DNA from: Allobaculum mucilyticum
GTDB lineage: Bacteria; Bacillota_I; Bacilli_A; Erysipelotrichales; Erysipelotrichaceae
Reading direction: 5' to 3'
Length of the DNA: 64,000 nucleotides
Assembly: GCF_022701195.1 (NCBI RefSeq)
Contig: NZ_CP078089.1
Span: 2,108,001-2,172,000 of the forward strand
Positions 46,021 through 58,005 of the stretch are shown here, one piece after another. How positions within the stretch are numbered: the first letter of the stretch is position 1; every line of letters starts with the position of its first letter. The notes beneath the pieces are model-generated. The model saw only the letters and a program-made list of their open reading frames with translations, was not told the DNA's origin and made no database searches. A program made the position numbers and the translations under genes.

Positions 46021-49000
46021 ATGAGGAAGACGTTTCGAAGAATCGCCTGCAGCTTCCTGGCAGATGCCATGCTGGTTCCTTCATTCCAGCTTCCCGTCGC
46101 TGCGACTGAACCGGAGTCGCAGGCGGAAAGCGAGGAATACAAAATCTACCCGACTCCTCAGTCGATTGTTTACACGACAGGCACCACGGATATCAGCACT
46201 GATGTCAATGTTGTCTATTCAACAGGCATTGACCAGTACACCAAAGACCATGTCAAAGATGTTTTTGCACTGCTTGGCGATGATGTGACGCTGAGTGAAA
46301 GCGATGCTGCAGCAGAGGGCAGAACCAGTCTGCTCGTCGGAATCAAGGGCGAGGAGTCTCCAGCAGCGGATTATTTCGAGACTCATATGATCAGCGCAGC
46401 CGATCTCTTTTCAGAGCCAGACAGCTATGCACTCGAAATTAACAACGGCACGATTGCTATTCTTGGCGTATCGACCGATGCCGCATTCTATGGTCTGACT
46501 TCGCTGAAGCATATCTTCCAGCAGGTCGAAAACCGTGAAGTCCGCAATCTGCGCATTGAAGACTTTGCGGATGTCAAAACCCGCGGCTTCATCGAAGGCT
46601 ACTATGGAAACCCTTGGAGCCATGAAGACCGCAAAGATCTGATGACTTTTGGCGGCGACTATAAGCTCAACGGCTATTTCTATGCGCCAAAAGATGACCC
46701 GAAGCACAACTCAAAATGGCGTGAACTGTATACGGAAGAAGAGCTGCAGAAGCATGGCGAACTTGCCGAGGCCGGCAACAGATCGAAATGCTACTACATC
46801 TATGCGCTCCATCCATTCATGCACAATGCAGTCCGTTTTGATTCCAACTACCAGAGTGATCTGCAGATCATCAAAGACAAATTCGAGCAGATGATGAGTG
46901 TCGGCGTGAAACAGTTTGCGATTCTTGGCGACGATGCCGCTGTACCATCCAACAATCCGCAGCACTATGTCACCCTGATGACGGATCTGACAGACTGGAT
47001 CAAAACAAAACAGAGTGAATATCCCGGTCTGAAATCTGATATGATGTTCTGTCCGAATGACTACATGAGAAATGGAATCAGCGCACAGATGCAGTCGCTC
47101 AGACAGCTTCCGGATTCTGTTTCGATCATTCAGACTGGCGGCCGCATCTGGGGCAAAGTCGGCCCAAGCTTCAACGATCCTTTCTATGAAAATATGGGCC
47201 GTCCGGCATTCATGTGGATCAACTGGCCATGCTCGGACGACACAAAAGACGGTCTGATCATGGGCGGTGCTGAAGCTGTTCTCAAACCTAATACGAACCG
47301 TGATACTGTCAACGGTATCGTTCGGAACCCGATGCAGCAGTCTGAACTGTCCAAGCAGGGTCTGTTTACGAATGCTGACTATGCATGGAACATCTGGAGC
47401 AATGCGGATCATTACACGCAGGTATGGAACGACTCCTTCAGCTACATCGACCATGGCACGCACGAAGAAACAGCCGGATCGAACGCATACCGTGAACTCT
47501 CGAAGCACATGAAAAACTCGAGACAGATCGGCAATGCGGATCGGAAGAACTCAGTCCGAAACTGAATGCCTTCAAAACAAAACTCGCGAACAATCAGACG
47601 ATTTCTGAAGAAGAAATCGCAGACATCCGTGCTGAATTGTCAAACTGCGCGATGCCGCAAAGACCTACCGTGAGCAGACCGGCAATCCGCGTACGCTGTC
47701 GCAGATCATTTACTGGATCGATGCATGGGACGATACGACAAATGCTGTAATCAATTATCTCGATGCACTCAGCGCATTGAATTCCGGTGCGGAGACCTCT
47801 GTCATCTGGGATGCCTTCAATGCTGCGCAGAATTATAAAGCAAATGCAGGAACGCATGGTTTCCATTACGTCAACCATACTGAGTACGCCATGCCAGGCC
47901 GCATTCATATCACACCGTTCATGAATGCCCTGGATTCCGCACTGTCTAAAAAAGTTCTGCCGCTGGTAAACCCCAATCCCGATCCAGATTCGAGAACATT
48001 CATCACAAACCGCACCGATACCCCGACCGGTTCTCTGGATAACGTATTTGACGGAAATGCTTCAACAGAGATCGTTTTCAAGAGCCCGAACACGCCTTCG
48101 GAAGGCGATTATGTCGGTATCCGCTACACACAGCCTAAAGAAATCCATGAAATTCATTTCCTGCTTGGCCATTCCAGCAACCTGAACGATACGTTCTCCA
48201 AAGCAAAAGTGCAGATCACAACAAACGGCAGCACCTGGACGGATCTGGATGATACCGTCTATACCTCCCCGCAGGAGATCCGCCTGACCGATCTGAGTCT
48301 GAAAATCAGAGGTGTCCGTGTCATTGCGACCGAAGCAAAGAGCAATACCTTGTTTGGAGTTCGTGATATTCTCATCAACCCGGAGCATTCAGATGAATGG
48401 ATTCCTGATTCAGAAATCACGCTTGCTGAAGGATGCACCTACTATACGGGATCGGCACGGAGCCTGATGGACGGGGACAACTCGACGTCGCCCATATCTG
48501 GACCAGAAATAATACAGCGGAAGTCGGACCGTTGATCACGCGCACGTTCAGCGAACCAGTGACCATCGGAAGCATCGTGTATGTGAATGGAGATGGAAGC
48601 AGCGCAGATAAATTTACAGACTTTGCTCTGGAATATACGGAAGACGGAACAAACTGGATCAGAGCTGCAGAATACACTTCAGCCGACGGAGATAAGCATG
48701 TCGTCCACGCGAATGTGAACGGGAAGACCGTTAAAGCAATCCGTGTCAACAACCTGGAGAGAATCAACAAATGGATTAAGACTGGCGGTCTTGATGTCAC
48801 TCTCCCGAATGAAATCGTCATGCCGGAATCTGAGATTACGCTTGGCGAAGAGTGCTCGTACTGGAGTGGAAATGCCCAGAGCGTACTTGATGGAAATAAT
48901 GAGACGTTTGCGTGGATCAGAACGCCAGGGAATGCCGCACAGGTTGGTGTCCTGATGACCCGTACATTTGCAGAACCTGTCGAACTTGGTTCCGTCACCT

Positions 49001-52000
49001 TTGTAAATGGAGACGGCAGTGAGGACAAACTGACGGATTTTGCTCTGGAATATACACTGGATGGAACAAACTGGATCCGAATCGATGAATATCAGGTACC
49101 TGCTGGCGCTCAGGACACAATCACCGCAAAACTGAACGGAAAACGTGTCAAAGCATTCCGTGTCTATAACCTGAAAAAAGTCGACAAATGGATAAAAGTC
49201 GCTGAACTTGCAGCCGCTCTGCCTGGTGAAACTCCGCTGCCGGATTACAGCATTACCCTTGCTTCCGGATGCGGCTACTATCAGGGAAATCTCATTGACG
49301 GAAAAGATACAACGTTTGCGTGGATCAGAACTCCTGGCGACAGCGCAGAGGCTGGCGTCTTCATGACCCGTACATTCAATGAACCTGTTGCGTTACAGTC
49401 CATGATCGTTCTGAACGGTGCAGGAACGAGTGCAGATAAGCTGACCGACTTTGCGCTGGAGTATTCGGAAGACGGAAAAATCTGGCACCGCCTCGGTTCG
49501 CATCAGGGTAAATCTTCCGGAATGGATACGGTAAGCGAACCGCTGTATGGCAAAAAGGTAAAAGCTATCCGCATCAACAACCTTTCCCGGGTTGATAAAT
49601 GAGTTCAGGTTACCGAACTTGGCGGCAAGGCAGATGATTCCGATGTGTATGTTTCTTCATATCTTCTGGGCAATCGGTCCAGAATCAATGCGACAACCAT
49701 TGAAACAGAAGACGGTCGCAAGCTGACAATTTCAGACAGCAGTCCGCTGGTTCTTGCACCTGGCAAATATGCCGGTCTGGATCTTGGAGAAATTTCGAAG
49801 ATTTCCAATCTGAATGTCAGAACGCTTGAGGATGCACTGACTGTTGACGTTTCCCGCAACGGCTATGAATGGACGGAAGTCGCAGCCGATGCCGCTTCAG
49901 TTCCGGATGCGCGGTACGTTCGTCTGATCAATAAGACGGATGCAGAAACACCTGTTGGCATGGAAACACCGCTTGAAGTGCATACAGAGACCATTACCGG
50001 TCCATATCTGCTCTCCGATACGCTGGGAATCACTTCTGAATCCTGGGCAGCTGATGATACACGCAATTTTGGCGGTGCATTTGACGGAAATGTCGAAAGC
50101 ACAATCGAATTTGCGGTTCTGCCAGAAACAGATGGAGAGATCATCTTCGATCTTGGCCAGCTGCGTTCGATCTCCAAACTGGAAATCTTCAATAAGGATG
50201 ATGCTCTGAACTATATCCGCGATGCAAAAGTACAGATTTCTGCTGATAAGCAGAACTGGACCGATGTATTCGAAATCGGTGATGGTCAGGAAAACACCCA
50301 TGACGCAGATGTCATGGCAAAAGATTCGGATGCCGGATACGGCACCAACAGCACTTACCCCAACTACATGACCAAATCCGACACGTTCGCAAGCGCACAG
50401 GATGCCCGGTAGGTCCGCATTCTCTTTACCGCACCGCATTCCAGCTCCCCGGTTGTATTCAATGAAGTTCTGATCAACGACGGCGAGTTCAAGTGCATTC
50501 CGCATGCTGCAGTCACGCTGGACAGAGCAGAAGAAGCAGAAGGTCATTGCGCACTGAATATGGCAGACAATGATCTTTCGACGTCGTTTAAACCATCAAG
50601 TAACAAAGCCGGAAGCATTCAGTACGACTTCTCGGATGAGCTGGAAGCCAATTCGATGAACATTATCCAGAAGGGTACGCCATCGAATGCGAAAGTGTCT
50701 GTGCGCGTTGTTAAAAACGACTCTCTGAGCCGTGATGGCGAGCCAAGCGAATGGATGGATTACGGCTATCTCACACGCAGTCTGAACCAGTTCGGATCAA
50801 GTGAAATCGACAAGATTCTCTCTATAAAAATCGAATAGACAGACGGTCATGCGCCGGAGATTTCGGAAATCATCCGCTACAGCGCAGAACCTATGATCGT
50901 AGACGGCTCGCTGAGCAATCCGGAAAACCTGAGTGTTTCAGCCGACCACAGTGCAGGCGGAAAGCTCATGGGCACATTCACCTGTGATGCAGTAAGCAAT
51001 GCCGAAATCTACCGTGTTGTTCTGACGGATCCGGATGGAGAAGAAACTGTCCTGACTGGAACTGAATCATCCATCCAGGGTGAACTGACGAAGACAGGCA
51101 GCTGGACATGGACAATTCAGGCCAGAGACAATCAGCTGAAAAACGATCCATATAAAGCAGAAAGTGCTCCGATTGACGGAGATCCGTTCTCTGTAATTTC
51201 TGTTGCATTCGATACGCAGACAGAAAATGAAGAACCAGAAGAAGTTCTCTATCTTTCCGGTACGGCCATCACAAGACCAGAAGATCCGACACGTGATGGC
51301 TATGTATTTGAGGGCTGTTATACCGATGCAGACTGCACCGATGAATTCAGCTTTGAAGATGCAAAACCGACAGAGAATCTCACACTGTATGCCAAGTGGA
51401 CAGCAGCGCTTGTAAAACTCGATGCGCCGACGGGCCTGCAGATGAGTGTGGTACGTCAGACGAGCGGAAAGCTTTTCGCGACATTCTCGTGGGACGCTCC
51501 TGAAGCGGATGCCGAATATAAACCGTATGGTTATATCTTTATACTGACGGACCCGAACGGCTAGCAGAAGACGTCGAAATATACAGGTTCAGGTACATCT
51601 GAGCGCTCCTATGTCTATGTGAAGGGCGACTGGACATGGACAGTACTCAACCGCGGCGATGGCAAGACTACCGCGGACAGTGATGCGGCACAGGCATCGT
51701 TCAAAGTGATCGGCGTTCAGTTTGATACGCAGGAAGAAGGCAAATCGCCCAAAGAAGTTCTGTACATTGCCGGTTCTGCAGTTGAAAAACCAGAGGATCC
51801 GACTCGCGAGGGATATCTGTTTGACGGCTGGTTTACCGATGAAAGCTGCACAGAGGCCTTTGACTTTGAAACCACCAAACCTGAAAACGACGCAACGCTT
51901 TATGCAAAGTGGATCGTTGCCAGAGTCGAAACGCCAGCAGGACTTGGCGTTGCCGGAGAACGTGCAGAAGACGGCTGCCTGAATGGAAAATTCACACGGA

Positions 52001-53246
52001 ATGCACCATCGGCTGACACTGAACATAAGCGAGCAGGCTATACACACGTTCTGACCTCTCCTGACAAGAAAGAAACAGCAATAAGCAGTACAGCTGCAGA
52101 AACATCGTTTGATCATGCACTGACGCAGAAGGGAACCTGGAGCTGGAAGATGACAGCTCTTAGCGATGACGATGCAGCAACAAGAGACAGTGATGCAGCA
52201 GAAAAGACATTCTCTGTTATCGGAATCAAGTTCGATACGCAGGTGAATGGAGAAACACCTCAGGAAGTTCTGTACATGTCCGGTTCTTCCATCGAAAAAC
52301 CGAATGATCCAGAACGTGATGACTGGACATTTGATGGCTGGTTTACCGATACAGAAGGCAAGAACGCCTTTGAATTCGAAACCGCAAAACCTGAATCCGA
52401 CACAGTGATCTATGCACACTGGACACGGATCATCACAAAACTCGGCATGCCGGAAAACCTGGAAATGAGCACAGCCCGCAGTGAAGACGGTGTTCTGAGC
52501 GGAACATTCAGCTGGGATGCAGTAGAAGCTGATGAAGGAAAAGTCAGCGGCTATCGCGTAACCCTGACCGATCCGGATGGAATCGACTGGACACAGGGCG
52601 GCATGACTGGAACAGAAACAGAATTCGCAACGGCTCTGACAAAAGAAGGTGACTGGACAATCACTGTTACTGCAGTCGGCGGTGAAGAGAACGGCTCAAG
52701 CGACAGCAAGCCGGCTGAACTGACTGTCAGCGTGATTAGCGTCACATTCGATCCGCAGACAGAGTTTGATGAACCGGAAAAGTTCTCTATATTTCCGCTT
52801 CTTCGATCGCTCAGCCTGAAGATCCAGTCCGTGAGGGCTACACATTTGAAGGCTGGTTTACAGAGGAAAGCTGCACGAACGAATTCAGCTTCGACCAGGC
52901 TAAACCTGAGGAGAGCCTGACTCTCTATGCCAAGTGGACAAAGGATGAAGAGCCAATCGATGAACTGAACTGGACTCTTCTTGATCGGGCCATTGCCAAG
53001 GGCCGAAGCATTAATAAGAAGCTCGCCAGCTATCAGGACAAAGGAAAGACAGAGTTCAGTGAAGCCTTTGAGCGTGCTGAAATCCTCAGAACTGCAGAAG
53101 ATGTTTCGCAGTCTGAAATTGATGGCATGGCAAGAGAACTTGCTTCTGCAGAACTTGCTCTTCGTCTGACACCCAGTAAAGATCTGCTGACAGAGCAGAA
53201 AATCATTGGAAGCTGGTCTTACAGATTCACAATTGAAATGACATGA
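46021..53246 (+). pseudogene. GH84 beta-N-acetylglucosaminidase, copy 1, degraded
   Basis: Originally about 2,400 residues: signal peptide, GH20b-like N domain, GH84 catalytic domain (VEGYYGNPW-type motif; Asp pair D304-D305 in ILGDDAAVP), helical bundle, and a CBM32-like module. Three tandem ~137-residue discoidin-like repeats follow (near 48412, 48826, 49237), then further F5/8-C modules, four Listeria-Bacteroides repeats alternating with beta modules, and a FIVAR-like end. Lesions: one-base deletions near 47543, 47638, 48488 and 52779; in-frame stops at 49600 (TGA), 50410, 50836 and 51562 (TAG). The first lesion follows the catalytic domain, so a 514-residue secreted enzyme without binding modules could still be made from 46021-47565. 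Confidence 0.9.
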
Positions 53247-53260
53247 CTGAAACAGTCAGA

Positions 53261-53298
53261 AAGGCAGTCGCAGATCGAAATCTGCAGCCGCCTTTTCT
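53261..53298 (+). terminator. Terminator after GH84 copy 1
   Basis: AAGGC and GCAGAT arms pair with ATCTGC and GCCTT around CGAA; TTTT follows. Confidence 0.8.
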
Positions 53299-53301
53299 TA
53301 C

Positions 53302-53349
53302 ATTTATGTGTTCTGTATATTTGTTATTTATGTGTTCTGTATATTTGTG
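53302..53349. repeat. Tandem 24-bp direct repeat
   Basis: Two units (53302-53325, 53326-53349) with 23 of 24 identical bases, each containing ATTTATGTGTTCTGTATATT. It lies between the copy 1 terminator and the copy 2 promoter; no function is evident. The remaining 200 bp before the promoter show nothing else. Confidence 0.85.
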
Positions 53350-53559
53350 TTCCGCTTTCTGCTGTCAATGATGTTCTGTTCCTGGATCTAATGCTTCTTT
53401 GCAGAGGTATGAAGGGCAGAGAAGCGCCTGAAAACTTTACAGAGCTCCGCGGGAACAGAGGAAATAAAAATGAATAGAGTTCGTAAATAAATCATCATTT
53501 CGATTCAGTTTTATGTGCAAATCACTCACTTCTTTGCTGAAAAAAGCAACCGGGTACTC

Positions 53560-53617
53560 TTGAGTGTAAGCGTTCACAATGCTAATCTGAAACTATGAGA
53601 CCATCTGCACAGGATGG
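53560..53617 (+). promoter_or_regulatory. Promoter, cre box and leader hairpin of GH84 copy 2
   Basis: -35 TTGAGT (53560-53565), 17-bp spacer, -10 TAATCT (53583-53588). TGTAAGCGTTCACA (53565-53578) fits all fixed positions of the CcpA box TGNAANCGNWNNCA and fills most of the spacer, a placement that would block polymerase. A stem CCATC/GATGG (53601-53617) precedes the ribosome site. Confidence 0.7.
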
Positions 53618-53631
53618 AAAGAGGAGGAAAC

Positions 53632-56600
53632 ATGAGGAAAGCTTCCAGAAAGATCGCAAGCAGCTTTTTAGCCGCTGCTATGCTGATTCCCTCATTCAGT
53701 GTGCCGGCTGTCGCTGCTGAACCGCAGGACGAGCCAGTCGCCAGCACTGAGTACAAGATTTACCCGACGCCTCATTCCGTTGTTTACTCAACAGGAACGA
53801 CGACAATCAGCAATGACGTGAACGTTGTCTACTCTGCAGGCATTGACCAGTACACCAAAGACCATGCAGAAGATGTCTTCAAGCTTCTTGGCGAAGATGT
53901 AAAACTCACGACGAGCGATGCTGCGGTTGAGGGAAAAACCAACCTGTTCGTTGGAATCCAGGGCGAGGATTCTCCGGCGAAAACCTACTTTGACACACAT
54001 ACCATTACGGCTGAGGATCTGTTTTCTGAGACCGACAGCTATGCACTTGAAATCAATGATGGCGACATTGCCATTCTTGGCGTTTCAACCGATGCTGCTT
54101 TCTATGGTCTGACATCGCTGAAACACATCTTTAAACAGATCGAAAATAAAGAAGTCCGCAACCTTCGCATTGAAGACTATGCAGACGTTAAAACCCGCGG
54201 CTTCATCGAGGGCTACTACGGAAACCCATGGTCTTTTGAAGATCGTGCCGATCTGATGACTTTTGGCGGCGACTATAAGCTCAACGGCTATTTCTATGCC
54301 CCAAAAGACGACCCCAAGCACAATGCGAAATGGCGTGAACTGTATACAGAAGAAGAACTTGCAAACCACCAGATCCTGGCTGAAGCCGGAAACAAATCCA
54401 AATGTTATTACATTTACGCGCTTCATCCTTTCATGACCAATGCGATCCGTTTTGATTCTAACTACAACAGCGATCTGCAGATCATCAAGGATAAATTTGA
54501 ACAGATGATGGGTGTCGGCGTTAAGCAGTTTGCGATCCTTGCCGACGATGCCGGCGTACCATCCGGCAACCCGCAGAACTATGTAACGCTCATGACGGAT
54601 CTGACCAACTGGCTCAAATCCAAACAGTCTGAATATCCAGGTCTGAAATCCGACATGATTTTCTGCCCGAACGACTACATGGGCTACGGAAGCAGCGCGC
54701 AGATGCAGACACTCAAACAGCTGCCGGATTCTGTTTCGATCATCGAAACTGGCGGCCGTGTCTGGGGCGAGGTAGGCCCAAGCTTCAACGACCGTTTCTA
54801 TGCCAACATGGGACGCCCGGCGTTCATGTGGATCAACTGGCCGTGCTCGGATAACACCAAAGATTCTCTGATCATGGGTGCAGCCCTGACCTTCCTGAAA
54901 CCGAATACCAATCCTGAAACAGTTAACGGTATCGTTCTGAACCCGATGCAGCAGTCTGAGCCTTCTAAAGAAGCAATCTTTACGAATGCAGACTACGCAT
55001 GGAACATCTGGACAAGCGAAGAGAAATACGATTCCGTATGGCACGATTCGTTCAACTATATCGACCATGGCGATGCCACAGACACAGTTGGTTCTGCAGC
55101 ATATCGTGAACTCTCCAAGCACATGCAGTATTCCAGAGCTGTAAATACAGAAGAATCCGTTGAAATCAAAGATGCCATGAGTGCCCTTGGCAACAAGCTG
55201 GCAGCTGGCGATGCTACTGTCGTTGAAGATGTTGCTGCACTTCGTCCTGAATTTGAGAAACTGCATCAGGCAGCTCTCGATTACCGTGAATATACCGGCA
55301 ACGAACGTACCCTTGGCCAGATTACGTACTGGATTGATGCCTGGGAAGATACAACGGATGCGATTCTTGGCTACTTCGATACCATCGACAAGCTTGAAAG
55401 CGGCGCACCGCTTGCTGAAATCTGGGATTCGTTCTCCGCTGCTCAGGCTTCCCGTGACCAGTCCGAAACGCATAAACTCTGGTACATCGACCACTGGGAA
55501 TATGCAAAAGCCGGAACGAAGTATGTCACTCCGTTTATGAACCGTCTGGATACCCTTCTGTCTGACCAGATTCTGCCTCTCGTAGATCCAAGTGCAGACC
55601 GCGTTCATATCATTACCAACCGTATTGATACCCCGACAGGTTCCATGGCTAACGCCACTGACGGCAACCCGAATACGGAAATTATCTACAAAACACCAAG
55701 CAGCGTAGCGCCTGGCGACTACATTGGCGTTATGCGGACAACACCGATCGATGTTGATTCTGTCAGCATCCTTCTTGGACAGTCCGCAAACCTGAACGAT
55801 ACGTTCCCGTCCGCTAAACTGCAGTACACCCAGGACGGTGTGAACTGGATCGATGTCGGGGAAGAAACCAGCAGTACAACCGACATGAGCCAGACTGGCC
55901 TTGGCCTGAAAAACGTTCTGGGCATGCGCGTTCTCTGCACAGGTTCCAACCCGAATATTTGGCTTGGCGTTCGTGACTTTGTCCTCAACCCGAAAGCCGG
56001 CGGCGATTCCGGTGAAAGCGGCGAAGGCACTTTCTCGATCCCTGCAGGAAACGGCGCTTACCAGACCAATACAAAAGAAAAAGCCTATGACGGCGATGCA
56101 TCCACTTACCTGTGGACCAACCAGAAAGCTGCAGTCGGCGATACCTTTACCTGGACTTACGGAGAAGAAGTCCGCGCCCGCAATGTCCATATCATTATGG
56201 GTAACGGCACTGCCGCCGATAAATGGACAAGCTTTGTTCTGGAAACTTCTGTAGATGGAACAAACTGGACCGAACACAAAACCTTCACCAGCACTCCGGC
56301 AGGAGCTGATGAATATAACTTTGACCTCCAGAACGCAGCGGTTAAATATGTACGTCTGCGCAACCTGGAAGCTGTTGAAAAATGGGTACAGCTCTCTGAG
56401 TTCACCGTCGATACCGAAGTCGGCGATCCATACAATGCAAGTCATCTGATGACGAACACAGAGATTGAAGCCGGCGTATTCTTCACTGCGGCTGAAAGCA
56501 AGCTGAAAGCTGAAGGCAGCATTACTCTGCAGCCAGGCGATTATCTTGGAATGGATCTTGAACGCATTGTTGAGATTGAATCCATTGATCCAGGAACCGA

Positions 56601-57855
56601 AGCAGCAGGTCTGAGCGTTGAGACCAGCCGCAACGACTACGAATGGCAGGCATTTAATGCCAAAGATCCGATCGGCCGCTATGTCCGTCTGATCAACAAT
56701 ACCGACGAGCCGGTAACCTTCACGTTCGATGACGTGATGACCGTTTCCTGCAAGACAGAAGCTGTCATTGCACTTGATTCTTCGACGATGGGCAAAGATG
56801 CCGAGTACGGCTATCAGGATACCCGTAACAACGGAGCTGCATTCGATGGCAACGTTGATACAACAACCCTCTTTGCGGACTACCCGCAGGCTGGCCAGAA
56901 CATCATCTATGATCTTGGACAGCAGCGCCCGGTTTCCAAAGTGACGATCTATACGCAGGATTCGGCAACGAACTATATGACCGATTTCACAGTCAGCGTT
57001 TCTGCCGATAAGGAAAACTGGACTGAAGTCTTTGAAATCGGTGATCGCGATGAAGATACAAACGAGCTGACTGTTAATGCAGTTAACTCCGAACTCTTTA
57101 CCGCTTCTTCGACTTACCCGAACAAAGTCATGGCTTCCGGCGAAATTGATTCCGTGAATGCACGTTATATGAAGATTGAATTCACCGCTAATAACCCCGT
57201 CCGCTTCGCTGGCTTCAATGAAATTGAAATCAACGACGGCGCCTACGTACCGGTTTACAACGCTGCATTCCGTACCGATTCCGCACAGCGTGAAGACTAT
57301 ATTCCAGCTAACCTGGTTGACGGCAGCCTTGCAACCGCATGGACACCAGATACTGATGCAGCCGGATATATCGAATACGACTACTCCGAAGATCTCGAGA
57401 AGAACCACTTCAACGTCATCACCAAAGGCGATGCCAGCAAGGCTACGTTCTCCGTTCTTGGCGTAAAAGACGGTGAGAAGAAATGGTACGATCTCGGAAC
57501 TCTCGACCACTCGCTCAGCCAGTTCGCAGTGGATATCGACAAAGCACTGACCGTGAAGATTTCCTGGCCGGAAGGCACACAGCCAGTTGTTTCCGAAATC
57601 ATCGCTTACAAAGCAAGCCTCGAAGAGATTGATACAACTCTGCTGAAAGCAGCCATTGATAAATTTAATGAGCTCGACCTTGATGAATTCAACGATGCTT
57701 CCAAGGAAGCTCTGAATTCACAGATTGCTGTTGCAAGAAAGGCGTATACTGCTAAGACAAGCCAGGACGCAGTCGATCAGGCTGCTGCTGACATGAACAA
57801 TGCCCTCCTTGCAGCACGCAAGACTCCTTCCGCTTCTGCCCTTGACGAAATCTAA
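53632..57855 (+). CDS. Secreted GH84 beta-N-acetylglucosaminidase, copy 2 (intact)
   Basis: 1,407 residues from ATG 53632 behind GAGGAGG; ATG 53614 lacks a ribosome site. Signal peptide to about residue 28 (ending PAVAAEP), N domain (~38-165), and GH84 barrel (GFIEGYYGNPWSFEDR; catalytic Asp pair D305-D306 in ILADDAGVP). A helical bundle (~475-620) and four or more F5/8-C/CBM32-like modules (~640-1330) follow, then a C-terminal FIVAR domain (LLKAAIDKFNELDLDEFNDASKEAL...). No LPXTG anchor, so it is released or held by its modules. Related clostridial enzymes (NagH/NagJ type, called hyaluronidase or O-GlcNAcase) remove GlcNAc from host glycans. Confidence 0.93.
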   Translation: MRKASRKIASSFLAAAMLIPSFSVPAVAAEPQDEPVASTEYKIYPTPHSVVYSTGTTTISNDVNVVYSAGIDQYTKDHAEDVFKLLGEDVKLTTSDAAVEGKTNLFVGIQGEDSPAKTYFDTHTITAEDLFSETDSYALEINDGDIAILGVSTDAAFYGLTSLKHIFKQIENKEVRNLRIEDYADVKTRGFIEGYYGNPWSFEDRADLMTFGGDYKLNGYFYAPKDDPKHNAKWRELYTEEELANHQILAEAGNKSKCYYIYALHPFMTNAIRFDSNYNSDLQIIKDKFEQMMGVGVKQFAILADDAGVPSGNPQNYVTLMTDLTNWLKSKQSEYPGLKSDMIFCPNDYMGYGSSAQMQTLKQLPDSVSIIETGGRVWGEVGPSFNDRFYANMGRPAFMWINWPCSDNTKDSLIMGAALTFLKPNTNPETVNGIVLNPMQQSEPSKEAIFTNADYAWNIWTSEEKYDSVWHDSFNYIDHGDATDTVGSAAYRELSKHMQYSRAVNTEESVEIKDAMSALGNKLAAGDATVVEDVAALRPEFEKLHQAALDYREYTGNERTLGQITYWIDAWEDTTDAILGYFDTIDKLESGAPLAEIWDSFSAAQASRDQSETHKLWYIDHWEYAKAGTKYVTPFMNRLDTLLSDQILPLVDPSADRVHIITNRIDTPTGSMANATDGNPNTEIIYKTPSSVAPGDYIGVMRTTPIDVDSVSILLGQSANLNDTFPSAKLQYTQDGVNWIDVGEETSSTTDMSQTGLGLKNVLGMRVLCTGSNPNIWLGVRDFVLNPKAGGDSGESGEGTFSIPAGNGAYQTNTKEKAYDGDASTYLWTNQKAAVGDTFTWTYGEEVRARNVHIIMGNGTAADKWTSFVLETSVDGTNWTEHKTFTSTPAGADEYNFDLQNAAVKYVRLRNLEAVEKWVQLSEFTVDTEVGDPYNASHLMTNTEIEAGVFFTAAESKLKAEGSITLQPGDYLGMDLERIVEIESIDPGTEAAGLSVETSRNDYEWQAFNAKDPIGRYVRLINNTDEPVTFTFDDVMTVSCKTEAVIALDSSTMGKDAEYGYQDTRNNGAAFDGNVDTTTLFADYPQAGQNIIYDLGQQRPVSKVTIYTQDSATNYMTDFTVSVSADKENWTEVFEIGDRDEDTNELTVNAVNSELFTASSTYPNKVMASGEIDSVNARYMKIEFTANNPVRFAGFNEIEINDGAYVPVYNAAFRTDSAQREDYIPANLVDGSLATAWTPDTDAAGYIEYDYSEDLEKNHFNVITKGDASKATFSVLGVKDGEKKWYDLGTLDHSLSQFAVDIDKALTVKISWPEGTQPVVSEIIAYKASLEEIDTTLLKAAIDKFNELDLDEFNDASKEALNSQIAVARKAYTAKTSQDAVDQAAADMNNALLAARKTPSASALDEI

Positions 57856-57935
57856 GTCTCTTTAAGCCAGAGAAGAAGGCATCACGAAATCCTGAACCTG
57901 CTAATTGAGCAGAATTCATGATTCAGACAAAAATG

Positions 57936-57995
57936 AAACAGTCCCTGGATGGAACGTCCACATCAGAGTGAACGTCCCGGACAGGGACTGTTTTT
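57936..57995. terminator. Terminator between GH84 copy 2 and the broken regulator
   Basis: AAACAGTCCCTG pairs with CAGGGACTGTTT around a 34-base loop with inner ACGT pairs; T's follow on the plus strand and, less well, on the minus strand. Confidence 0.75.
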
Positions 57996-58005
57996 CGGTT
58001 TGCGG

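Noticed and set aside
49600-51564. Stop-codon readthrough or recoding (one TGA, three TAG) in GH84 copy 1
   Set aside because: The same gene also has four frameshifts, intact paralogues have sense codons at three of the four places, and UAG and UGA end normal genes elsewhere in the window.
53302-53349. CRISPR-like repeat
   Set aside because: Only two directly adjacent units with no spacer; a simple tandem duplication. No CRISPR array or cas gene was seen anywhere in the window.
54085-57510. Long antisense open frame of about 1,140 codons opposite GH84 copy 2
   Set aside because: It mirrors the codon pattern of the real gene, has no ribosome site or recognisable domain, and similar shorter antisense frames oppose the other two GH84 copies.
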